A stretch of DNA of 47,618 nt from positions 1 through 47,618 of the forward strand of contig CAZAOY010000017.1 of NCBI GenBank assembly GCA_964486925.1. The letters are read 5' to 3'. Numbering within the stretch: the first letter of the stretch is position 1; each line of letters begins with the position of its first letter. Positions 31,362 to 38,757 of the stretch are shown piece after piece. The notes beneath the pieces are model-generated. The model was not told where the DNA came from. It saw nothing but the letters and a program-made list of their open reading frames with translations, and searched no databases. A program made the translations under genes and the position numbers. This DNA is from CAZAOY01 sp964486925. GTDB taxonomy: Bacteria; Bacillota; Clostridia; Oscillospirales; Ruminococcaceae.

Positions 31362-33014
31362 TTAGTTACTCAAAAGCAGAGAGATCTCTTTGTTCACCCT
31401 GTTTCTAAGAGAAATTAGATAGCTTGCAGAGGTAGGGTAGCAGGAGAAGGTGAGTTTGTGGGATAACTCGCCCTCTATAAGGGATAATACATGCTCCTTG
31501 CTTGTAAACTGCTCTAAAAGCTTAAATGCACGAAGGTCCGATACTGCTAAGTAGAACACCATACAGCGAATAGAATCCTCTGGTGTACCGTCCGCTTTAG
31601 GATATACGAGAAACGGGTCGCCCGAAGGGAAGCGTTTGCCTGAATCTGTCACAAAGTAGGGGTTAATGTGCTCAATAGAGTACTGGCTGTTGTAGAAGTT
31701 ATATCCCCAGTGCAAGAATCCCGCAATGTCATATTTATATAGCTGTGTACCGATTATGCGGTTTCTGGCAGAAGGCATGGCAATAAAACGGTTACTTACC
31801 GCTATATGCTGACCAGTACAGTAGTAGGTCCATAGATCTGGCACCTTACCTTCGATAAACGGCTCGATATGATTGTTAGAAGGGATAGGGTGTTTAACAG
31901 CACCTGTTTTGTAAAACTCATAGTTAGAGAGTGCGTCGATTATCTTGTAACCCTTTAGATGAGGGTATACCATATCATAAGCGGCTTGGTAGGACTGTAG
32001 GTGCTCTAGTCCCGGCTCATCTGAGATATGGAAATAGGTGCGGTCATCGATACCGTACTCCTCTAGTTTTTGTGTTAGCTGGGGTAGAAGGCAGCCTAGG
32101 AATGTCTTGTATTCCTCTCCCGTACCCATGGTATTCCAACCGAAGATCTGCTTATATTCGCCGTCCACCGTAGCCATAACCTTAGGAGCATACTTCGCCC
32201 CCCATTGGCTAAACAGGTGCGCGATCTCAAGGTACTCAACACCAGAGCCTTTACATAGGTCAACCCAGCGCTTTAACTTATCAAAGTTAAACGAGTATAT
32301 ACCGTTATTCTTAGTCACATCAATTAGTTGCACAGTAGTGCGTTCGCCACCTTCGGCTGTATCAAGAGGAGGGGTAAAGGTTGGTGTGAGAATCATATTA
32401 ATCCCACGTTTTACCGCCTTTTTGATAAAGCTTTCTATAATATCCCAGTGTTTTTCACTAAATACAGTAATGCTATAGTAATCCGCTAGGCAGTCGGTAT
32501 GAAACCATTCGGTGCGGATTAACTCCTGTTTTGGGAGGATAACGTCATATACTGTAATAGAGGTAGTAACGGTGGAGAGAATCTCGCCCTCGGTACTATA
32601 TAGGGTGAACTCTATAGGAAACACCCCCGCAGGCGCAGTTTCAGGGAGATACACGTCCACCCAGACGCTCTGCCATAATCCCGCTAGCAGTATGAGTGTG
32701 CCATCACAGTCGGTTAGCAGGTCTGGAGCTAGGGTAGGGGCGGTAAAGAGGTAGTTGTCGTCTACGTTACCGTGGGTAGGGTAGGCGCAGGGTACGTTCT
32801 CCACCGTCTTTAATGTGATATACTCAGAAAGCGGCGAGGACAGCTTAATGGTGACACTGTCTAGATATGCTTGTGGGGATTTGATAGCTACCTGAAAGCA
32901 AAACACCTCATTTTTAAGCATAGTAAAGTAGGTGTCGGTAGAGTTTTGCTCTACCTTTGAGTCAGGAAAGACCTTCTCTAGAGCGCTTGTAATAATCATC
33001 TTATACATATCCAT
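31362..33014 (-). CDS. DUF4091 domain protein (glycoside-hydrolase-like)
   Basis: A 550-residue cytoplasmic protein (no signal peptide). An N-terminal beta-sandwich (about 1-150, ending TVTTSITVYDVILPKQE) is followed by a TIM-barrel-like region (about 155-430; RGINMILTPTFTPP, WVDLCKGSGVEYLEIAHLF, YFHISDEPG with an acidic pair, GFLHWGYNFYNSQ) and a C-terminal DUF4091 domain (about 440-550). Such proteins are thought to act on glycans but the activity is not settled. GAGGG precedes ATG 33014. A palindrome over its promoter suggests sugar-responsive repression. Confidence 0.83.
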   Translation of the reverse strand: MDMYKMIITSALEKVFPDSKVEQNSTDTYFTMLKNEVFCFQVAIKSPQAYLDSVTIKLSSPLSEYITLKTVENVPCAYPTHGNVDDNYLFTAPTLAPDLLTDCDGTLILLAGLWQSVWVDVYLPETAPAGVFPIEFTLYSTEGEILSTVTTSITVYDVILPKQELIRTEWFHTDCLADYYSITVFSEKHWDIIESFIKKAVKRGINMILTPTFTPPLDTAEGGERTTVQLIDVTKNNGIYSFNFDKLKRWVDLCKGSGVEYLEIAHLFSQWGAKYAPKVMATVDGEYKQIFGWNTMGTGEEYKTFLGCLLPQLTQKLEEYGIDDRTYFHISDEPGLEHLQSYQAAYDMVYPHLKGYKIIDALSNYEFYKTGAVKHPIPSNNHIEPFIEGKVPDLWTYYCTGQHIAVSNRFIAMPSARNRIIGTQLYKYDIAGFLHWGYNFYNSQYSIEHINPYFVTDSGKRFPSGDPFLVYPKADGTPEDSIRCMVFYLAVSDLRAFKLLEQFTSKEHVLSLIEGELSHKLTFSCYPTSASYLISLRNRVNKEISLLLSN

Positions 33015-33067
33015 ATAATTCCCTCATTCTATGTATTTTCTAACTTTACAGCTATATACGCAAAGCC

Positions 33068-33093
33068 GTGATAGAATAATGTTATTCTATCAC
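33068..33093. promoter_or_regulatory. Perfect palindrome over the DUF4091 promoter (operator candidate)
   Basis: GTGATAGAATAA (33068-33079) and its exact complement (33082-33093) with a 2-base centre. The -10 of the promoter lies inside it. With almost no loop, a protein-binding site is likelier than an RNA hairpin. It is not a CRE-box match. Confidence 0.65.
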
Positions 33094-33112
33094 AAAAATA
33101 GAGAAATGGCAA
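33084..33112 (-). promoter_or_regulatory. Promoter of the DUF4091 gene
   Basis: Minus-strand TTGCCA (33112-33107) and TAGAAT (33089-33084), 17-base spacer. Confidence 0.68.
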
Positions 33113-33130
33113 GAGGTAATACTATAAATC

Positions 33131-33170
33131 CAAAAAAACAACTGCCGTAGATAATATACGGCAGTTGTTT
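33131..33170 (-). terminator. Terminator of gap
   Basis: A perfect 14-bp stem (33136-33149 with 33157-33170), 7-base loop, and a run of T in the minus direction (A tract 33132-33138). Confidence 0.9.
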
Positions 33171-33221
33171 ATCTATTTGGTTACGAATACATAAAGTATT
33201 AGCAATCCGTTTAGTCTGAAA

Positions 33222-34241
33222 TTAAGCTTTGTCAACCTTATCCATGTGTTCGATAAGAGTTAGACACTTGTTAGAGTAGCCCCACTCATTGTCGTACCAA
33301 GAAACAAGCTTAACGAAGGTATCGTTTAACATGATACCAGCTTTAGCATCGAAGATAGATGTGCGAGAGTCGGTGTAGAAGTCAGAAGAAACAACAAGAT
33401 CTTCTGTATAACCTAGAACACCAGCCATAGTGGTTTCGGAAGCTTCCTTAACCTTAGCACAGATTTCATCATAAGTAGTAGGTTTAGCTAGCTTAACTGT
33501 AAGGTCAACAACAGAAACGTCAAGGGTAGGAACTCTAAATGCCATACCAGTTAGTTTGCCCTTAACTTCAGGGATAACTAGAGCACAAGCCTTAGCAGCA
33601 CCGGTAGAAGAAGGGATGATGTTGCCAGCAGCCGCACGTCCACCTCTCCAGTCCTTGTTAGAAGGTCCGTCAACGGTCTTTTGAGTAGCAGTAGTTGCGT
33701 GTACAGTAGTCATTAAACCTTCAACGATACCGAAGTTATCGTTAATAACCTTAGCAAGAGGAGCTAAGCAGTTAGTAGTACAAGAAGCGTTAGATACAAC
33801 AGTCATGTCGCTAGTGTACTTTTCAAGGTTAACGCCGCAAACGAAGGTAGGTGTATGTGCATCCTTAGCAGGAGCAGAGATAACAACCTTTCTAGCACCA
33901 GCTTGAATGTGTAAAGAAGCTTTATCTTGTGAAGTGAATACACCGGTTGATTCAACAACATATTCAGCACCACAAGTACCCCAAGGGATATTTACAGGAT
34001 CTTTTTCAGCGTAAACTTCAACAACCTTACCATTAACAACTAGTTTGCCGTTTTCTACCTTTACGCAACCATCAAATTTACCGTGAACGGTATCATACTT
34101 AGTCATGTAAACCATGTAATCAAGATCGATAAATGGGTCGTTAATACCAACCACCTCAAAAACTTCTGGTTGTGCCATTGCCGCACGGAAAACTAATCTA
34201 CCGATTCTTCCGTAACCGTTAATACCAATTTTAATTGCCAT
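33222..34241 (-). CDS. gap: Glyceraldehyde-3-phosphate dehydrogenase, type I
   Basis: NAD-dependent glycolytic enzyme, 339 residues (normal). N-terminal INGYGRIGRLVFRAA nucleotide site, catalytic Cys in SNASCTTNCLAPL, VVDLTVKLAKPTTYDEICA and the C-terminal WYDNEWGYSNKCLTLI. Monocistronic with its own promoter and terminator; pgk and tpi are not adjacent. Codon choice (GCA/ACA/GTT-rich, strong SD) suggests high expression. Probable redox control through a Rex-like site upstream. Confidence 0.97.
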   Translation of the reverse strand: MAIKIGINGYGRIGRLVFRAAMAQPEVFEVVGINDPFIDLDYMVYMTKYDTVHGKFDGCVKVENGKLVVNGKVVEVYAEKDPVNIPWGTCGAEYVVESTGVFTSQDKASLHIQAGARKVVISAPAKDAHTPTFVCGVNLEKYTSDMTVVSNASCTTNCLAPLAKVINDNFGIVEGLMTTVHATTATQKTVDGPSNKDWRGGRAAAGNIIPSSTGAAKACALVIPEVKGKLTGMAFRVPTLDVSVVDLTVKLAKPTTYDEICAKVKEASETTMAGVLGYTEDLVVSSDFYTDSRTSIFDAKAGIMLNDTFVKLVSWYDNEWGYSNKCLTLIEHMDKVDKA

Positions 34242-34303
34242 TATAATTACCTCCTGAATTATTTATACTATGTGTGAGAAAATCCCCATAGTACGTTACA
34301 TTT

Positions 34304-34332
34304 ATTTTACACTATTTCCAGAAAAATAACAA
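34304..34332 (-). promoter_or_regulatory. Promoter of gap
   Basis: Minus-strand TTGTTA (34332-34327) and TAAAAT (34309-34304), 17-base spacer. Confidence 0.65.
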
Positions 34333-34336
34333 GAGT

Positions 34337-34354
34337 TTGTTATAAATTTAACGT
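34337..34354. promoter_or_regulatory. Candidate Rex operator upstream of gap
   Basis: TTGTTATAAATTTAACGT matches TTGTTAANNNNTTAACAA at 11 of 14 fixed positions, just upstream of the -35. An everted copy ATAACAA-GAGT-TTGTTAT overlaps it at 34326-34343. Confidence 0.42.
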
Positions 34355-34485
34355 AAATTTTTTATTAAATTTGTTAGATTAATATATGTATATTGATAAA
34401 GTTTATTATATTGATTAATAATTTGCGTGTTAAATATTTAGAAACAAAATATCGCAAAATTATTAGTGCATTGTGTCGAAGTATT

Positions 34486-34494
34486 TGGTATAAT
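34486..34494 (+). promoter_or_regulatory. Extended -10 promoter for the orphan kinase-like gene
   Basis: TGGTATAAT, about 260 bases upstream of the ATG, with no good -35. The long leader 34500-34752 holds an imperfect hairpin (34612-34650), but no riboswitch family was recognised. Confidence 0.4.
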
Positions 34495-34752
34495 ATAATG
34501 TAATGCTAAGATAGGTTTATTAATCTGCTATAAAGCAGTGGACGGATAAAATAATAGCAGATCCCACAATCTGTAGTTTATCTTCAAGAAAGCTTACTAT
34601 TACTCTTCACACGAACGTAGTAAATTTGCTTGAAAATTTGCTAATGTTCGCCGCGTACAGTGATATTAATATCTAGTGTTTGTTTCGGGGTAATACTATT
34701 CGTGGGTAGGGTAGTAATTAATAATGTTTTGAGCTTGTATTGTGAGGGAAAG

Positions 34753-35892
34753 ATGATAGAGGAATTGTTGTTTTCAGATGAGTATCTGGTACTTTATTGC
34801 AATAGCAATATGGTAATTAGTAGGATTAGCAAGGCCGCTAGTGCAGTTAGTTACCTAGCAGAGAGCGTAGGACAAAGTATTTTTGATGTGTTTATGATAA
34901 CTACAGACGATATCATTGACTATGGAAATATTATCAGTAATGGAAAGATGTTTATTGTTAAAAACAAAAGATTACATTCTAAGGAGGTGGATCTTTTGTT
35001 TGTTCCTGCATATTCAGGATACAGATGGTGTGGAGAGTATAACTGTTTAGTATACCCAAAGGATACCCATGAGGAGATGGTAGCCGCAAAGGGTAAGGAT
35101 GTTATGATGAGCAACTTCTTCACTTCTACCAGAAAAGAGGTGGTATCTATTATACACCTACTGCTTCCTATTGCAACCCGTATGGAGGAGTATGAGCTAT
35201 ACGAGGACAAGTCTAGATATCTTGATGGGATAGTAAACCATTGTTACAACATAATGCGCTCAAATATGCAGATGTACGAGTACTATAACCTAGCTAATGG
35301 GATTAACAAATTTGAGTTAAAGACTGTAATAGTTAACGAATTTTTAGCGGAGTTTTACAGCTCTATACGCCAATTAGTAATTCATGCAGGTTACGAGATA
35401 GAATTTTTTAGCTGTGAAGATATTATAGTAGCTAATATTGATGTAGACAGAGCGGTTTTGTCATTAACTAATATAATTGCAAACAGCTGTCTTTACTCTC
35501 CAAAGGGTAGTAAGATTACAATGTCGCTGATAAAATCCAAAACTGCTTATACAATAACTATAAAGGATAACGGGTATGGTATGACTAGGGAGGTTAAGGA
35601 CAAGGCGTTTGATCCATTTTTTAGCTACGACCCGAGTGGTATAAACCAAAGAAACGGTATGGGACTTGCGGTAACCAAAAAGATTGTAGAGTTTCATAAA
35701 GGCAGGATCATGATTACCAGTAAGCTTGATGAGGGGACTACGATATCTATAACCTTCCCAGTAAACGAATCGATTGATAGTGGGTTTAGCTCACGGGGGC
35801 TATCAGAATACAAGCATGTTCCAATGCTTAACAATGGTTTCTCACTAATAGCGGTAGCGTTCTCTGAGGTATTTTACATAAACTTCTTATAA
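34753..35892 (+). CDS. Orphan sensor histidine kinase-like protein
   Basis: 379 residues, no membrane segment from this start. A PAS-like N-terminal region (about 1-100) precedes a helical region (about 120-200), where RYLDGIVNHCYNIMRSNM may stand for the H box; there is no canonical HExxxP. The C-terminal HATPase domain is intact: LTNIIANSCLYSPKG (N box), KDNGYGMTREV (G1), FDPFFSY and NQRNGMGLAVTKKIVEFHKG (G2). ATG 34753 is chosen for the adjacent GAGGG; the frame is open upstream. No response regulator is adjacent. The C-terminal 45 residues after SITFPV are non-conserved looking. Confidence 0.78.
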   Translation: MIEELLFSDEYLVLYCNSNMVISRISKAASAVSYLAESVGQSIFDVFMITTDDIIDYGNIISNGKMFIVKNKRLHSKEVDLLFVPAYSGYRWCGEYNCLVYPKDTHEEMVAAKGKDVMMSNFFTSTRKEVVSIIHLLLPIATRMEEYELYEDKSRYLDGIVNHCYNIMRSNMQMYEYYNLANGINKFELKTVIVNEFLAEFYSSIRQLVIHAGYEIEFFSCEDIIVANIDVDRAVLSLTNIIANSCLYSPKGSKITMSLIKSKTAYTITIKDNGYGMTREVKDKAFDPFFSYDPSGINQRNGMGLAVTKKIVEFHKGRIMITSKLDEGTTISITFPVNESIDSGFSSRGLSEYKHVPMLNNGFSLIAVAFSEVFYINFL

Positions 35893-35903
35893 TGTATAAA
35901 CTA

Positions 35904-35949
35904 AAGATGACTGTATTAAAACACGATGTGCTTTAATACAGTCATCCTT
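35904..35949. terminator. Bidirectional terminator between convergent genes
   Basis: A stem of about 19 bp (35904-35924 with 35928-35949, two mismatches) in the short gap between the kinase-like gene and divIC. Confidence 0.8.
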
Positions 35950-35975
35950 GTTTAGCATAATTCTGGTAGACTCAA

Positions 35976-36275
35976 CTATTTACCGGACGCATCAACATAA
36001 ACCCGTTCGTTAGGGAAAACATACCCTAACTTCTCCCGTGCCATCTTAATAAGGTATTCAGAGGACTTACTTGACTTTAAAAGATATTCCAGCTCATCAT
36101 TTAGTATACGTTGCTCCTCAATCTGTTGTTGTGCTACAGCAAGCTTCTCTTTTCGCTTAGCGATATCAATATTCAGCACAATGGAGGTAATAACGATGTA
36201 GGCAACAAAAGCAATAATTGCCACTCGAATTATAAGTTTTTTTATGGTCATAGTTTTTTTTATCTTGTTACTCAA
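35976..36275 (-). CDS. divIC: Septum formation initiator family protein (DivIC/FtsB-like)
   Basis: Bitopic division protein of 99 residues. A short basic N-terminus, TM at about 13-33 (LIIRVAIIAFVAYIVITSIV), a coiled coil (about 38-65, KRKEKLAVAQQQIEEQRILN) and a C-terminal YLIKMAREKLGYVFPNERVY, the DivIC/FtsB signature. Position next to yabP and the yabO/rqcP gene matches the yab-divIC order of Bacillus. The start is TTG 36275 behind AAAGG. Confidence 0.86.
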   Translation of the reverse strand: MSNKIKKTMTIKKLIIRVAIIAFVAYIVITSIVLNIDIAKRKEKLAVAQQQIEEQRILNDELEYLLKSSKSSEYLIKMAREKLGYVFPNERVYVDASGK

Positions 36276-36343
36276 AATATCACAATCCTTTATACTACTA
36301 GACTCTGTAATTACCTATGTATTCGCTTAACAAAAGATATATA

Positions 36344-36640
36344 CTAGTTAAATATCTTTTTAAAGAGTCCCTTCTTTTCTTCCTTTTTGTTGGCATAAAC
36401 AAGACTTATCACAGTACCTTTAAACCATAGCTCCTTAGTAGTTACATCAAGCTTTTCAATTATAAGATTTTTACCTGTAATAAGCACAAGTCCAAGGTTT
36501 GTAAGTACTACCATCTCGTTCTCATTAAAGCTCACAACATCCTCAACACCGGTTATATTAGTGGAGTTTCTGTCCTCGATAAAGACATTGCTGTGCGCAG
36601 AGGTGATACTACCTTGCTCTTTTTGTTCCGATTTAATCAT
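36344..36640 (-). CDS. yabP: Sporulation protein YabP
   Basis: A 98-residue YabP/YqfC-family protein (beta-rich; NVFIEDRNSTNITGVEDVVSFN, MVVLTNLGLVLITGKNLIIE, LDVTTKELWFKGTVISLVYA). B. subtilis YabP is needed for spore-coat/cortex development. ATG 36640 is preferred: AAGGTG lies about 9 bases upstream, while the further GTG at 36652 would overlap that SD. yabQ, which normally follows, is absent: only 68 bases separate yabP and divIC. Confidence 0.88.
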   Translation of the reverse strand: MIKSEQKEQGSITSAHSNVFIEDRNSTNITGVEDVVSFNENEMVVLTNLGLVLITGKNLIIEKLDVTTKELWFKGTVISLVYANKKEEKKGLFKKIFN

Positions 36641-36710
36641 TATATCACACACCTTATATAGTACTTTAATTATATTATATGAAAGGGTATGATAAAATAT
36701 GACATACAGA

Positions 36711-36956
36711 CTAATCTTCTATTACAAGATAACAGTCGCTTGCTGTTTCTTTATTTGCATACTCATTAATGCCAGTAACCTTCACCTTCATAGTGCGAGC
36801 TCCTAGCGTAATCTCAATTATATCGTTTAACTTTACATTATAAGACGCTTTAACAACAACACCGTTAACAGCAATCTTTCCCGCATCACATGCTTCATTA
36901 GCAACCGTTCTGCGCTTAATAAGGCGTACCACCTTTAGATATTTATCTAATCTCAT
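36711..36956 (-). CDS. rqcP: S4-domain ribosome quality-control protein (RqcP/YabO)
   Basis: An 81-residue single S4 RNA-binding domain: MRLDKYLKVVRLIKRRTVAN, KIAVNGVVVKASYNVKLND and a C-terminal acidic tail. RqcP (YabO) binds the obstructed 50S subunit with RqcH and aids Ala-tailing. Length, sequence pattern and its yabP/mazG neighbourhood agree with this. Hsp15-like proteins share the fold but are longer. Confidence 0.87.
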   Translation of the reverse strand: MRLDKYLKVVRLIKRRTVANEACDAGKIAVNGVVVKASYNVKLNDIIEITLGARTMKVKVTGINEYANKETASDCYLVIED

Positions 36957-37148
36957 TACCTTCTCATTTCTTTATTAATGATGGATAAAATAAAACACTC
37001 TATACGAATTTTGCCACAATGTCCCCTACAAATCATCAAAGGACAAAGAGGGATAATTAACAACAAAACTCGTATAAAGCTATAATAATCATCTAATTAC
37101 ACTAAATAAGTTAAAAGCATAACCTTAGCTTAGTACTAATCTACAGCA

Positions 37149-37424
37149 TTATTTATTCACTATGTCTTTTAATGATTTACCAGCTTTAAAAGCAGGTGAC
37201 TTAGAAGCAGGAATTACCATTGGTTCACCGTTTTGTGGGTTTTTACCTTCTCTTTGAGCTCTTTCACGAACTTCAAAAACCCCAAATCCTGTTAGCTGAA
37301 CCTTCTCCCCGGTAGCTAATACATCAGTTAAGCAACCGAACACCGCCGCAACGCACTTCTCCGCATCTTTTTTAGTCATAGAGTTTTTTTCTGCAAGCGC
37401 AGCGATAAAATCAGATTTAGTCAT
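37149..37424 (-). CDS. hup: DNA-binding protein HU
   Basis: A 91-residue nucleoid protein. MTKSDFIAALAEKNSMTKKD, GEKVQLTGFGVFEVRERAQR and the DNA-intercalating arm REGKNPQNGEPMVIPASKSP are canonical for HU. SD TTTTAGGAGG precedes the ATG. Its placement between mazG and rqcP is common in Clostridia. The 192-base gap after its stop shows no obvious hairpin terminator. Confidence 0.96.
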   Translation of the reverse strand: MTKSDFIAALAEKNSMTKKDAEKCVAAVFGCLTDVLATGEKVQLTGFGVFEVRERAQREGKNPQNGEPMVIPASKSPAFKAGKSLKDIVNK

Positions 37425-37560
37425 CTTTTTTCCTCCTAAAATTTTATATATTCAAAGGTTTCCCATATGAATTTCTTTCTTATCCGCTACCTAGTATATA
37501 AAGTAGCAAGGTTTTAATAATCTACCGTTTGGCTGTGAGATAATGGCATGAGTACGATAC

Positions 37561-38376
37561 CTACTCATACAAAGCATTGAAATACAACTCGGACATCTTC
37601 CTGCCATCCAAAGCTACTCGCTGCTCGACAGCAGAAAACTGTTTAATAAATCTTTTACAGCACCGCTCTAGGGCAAACTCAGCAGAGATATCAAGCTTTC
37701 TTGAAAGCAAAACCAGATTGAACAGTACATCACCCAGTTCATCCTCAATATCATCGCTATTACCCTGTATTATAGCCTCTTTTAACTTCAGATATTCCTT
37801 GTCCATATTGGCTAAAGTTTCTTTTAGATCAATATCTTTATGGAAAGCCTTACTGGCTCTGCTAGCAATCTTTTCAGCCCGCATTAACGCCGGTAGGGTG
37901 GTAGGAACATCCAGTAACGTTTGAGTGTGGGTGTTAAACCCCTTTAACTCATTCTTTATATCGTTCCAGTTATTTAAAATATCCCCTGCTGTAGGTGGGG
38001 TTGGGGCTTCCTTTGTTAAGCTATCCTTATCTGCTGACACACAGCGATCCTTGAAGATGTGCGGGTGTCTAACTATCAGCTTTTTGCATACACCATCCAC
38101 AACATCATTAAAAGAAAAATTACCCTGTTCATCCTCAATTGCCGAATGAAATACTACCTGTAGCAGTACATCTCCAAGCTCCTCTTTTAACAGATCAAGG
38201 TTAGAGGTATCTATAGCTTCGCAGACCTCATAAACCTCCTCAAGGAAGTTCATTCTAATGGTTTCATGGGTCTGCATACGATCCCACGGACACCCATTCG
38301 GTGAACGCAGTAACGTCATAATGTCAATAAGATCCTCTATTGAATAGCTATCCTTTGCGGTAAAATTATCTTGCAT
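37561..38376 (-). CDS. mazG: Nucleoside triphosphate pyrophosphohydrolase MazG
   Basis: House-cleaning NTP to NMP + PPi hydrolase, 271 residues, two tandem MazG domains. The first holds MTLLRSPNGCPWDRMQTHET, EEVYEVCEAID and EELGDVLLQVVFH; the second EYLKLKEAIIQ and EDELGDVLFNLVLLSRK. ATG 38376 is preferred (GGAAAG 7 bases upstream) over ATG 38391, which lacks an SD. B. subtilis YabN carries an extra methylase domain that is absent here. Confidence 0.93.
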   Translation of the reverse strand: MQDNFTAKDSYSIEDLIDIMTLLRSPNGCPWDRMQTHETIRMNFLEEVYEVCEAIDTSNLDLLKEELGDVLLQVVFHSAIEDEQGNFSFNDVVDGVCKKLIVRHPHIFKDRCVSADKDSLTKEAPTPPTAGDILNNWNDIKNELKGFNTHTQTLLDVPTTLPALMRAEKIASRASKAFHKDIDLKETLANMDKEYLKLKEAIIQGNSDDIEDELGDVLFNLVLLSRKLDISAEFALERCCKRFIKQFSAVEQRVALDGRKMSELYFNALYE

Positions 38377-38757
38377 CTTCGATCTTTCCATTCTATCTAT
38401 AATTATTGCAACACGATTTATCTATCACTTTGGCATCCAACATTTATAATACTATCTAGACTAATTTTAAGCTTTTGCTTATCGCTTAAATGGTATCGCA
38501 CATCATCCTAACACTAAAACTGGTTTGGATTAGTGCAAAATAGCGTCTTAAAATAAAACAAATATGGGTGGCAAAATTTATTACAAACTTAACCGTAACT
38601 GCCAAAGTAAAGGGATACAGATACCCATAAAATGGGAAGTGTTCATAAACGATAAAACAAATTAGGATAACTCTATTAAACATTAATTTAACATTGACAT
38701 ACCCTAAACAATGAAGCAACAATGAAAGAATGCTTACAAATATATTTTACAACATTA
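38377..38757. other. AT-rich intergenic region with no recognised gene
   Basis: The 381 bases between mazG and the flippase gene hold no ORF with an SD, no clear hairpin terminator and no convincing promoter. A minus-strand frame (38486-38722) has unlikely composition. Confidence 0.6.

Noticed and set aside
38486..38722. 78-residue minus-strand ORF between mazG and the flippase gene
   Set aside because: No SD, no family resemblance, residue composition of translated AT-rich DNA.
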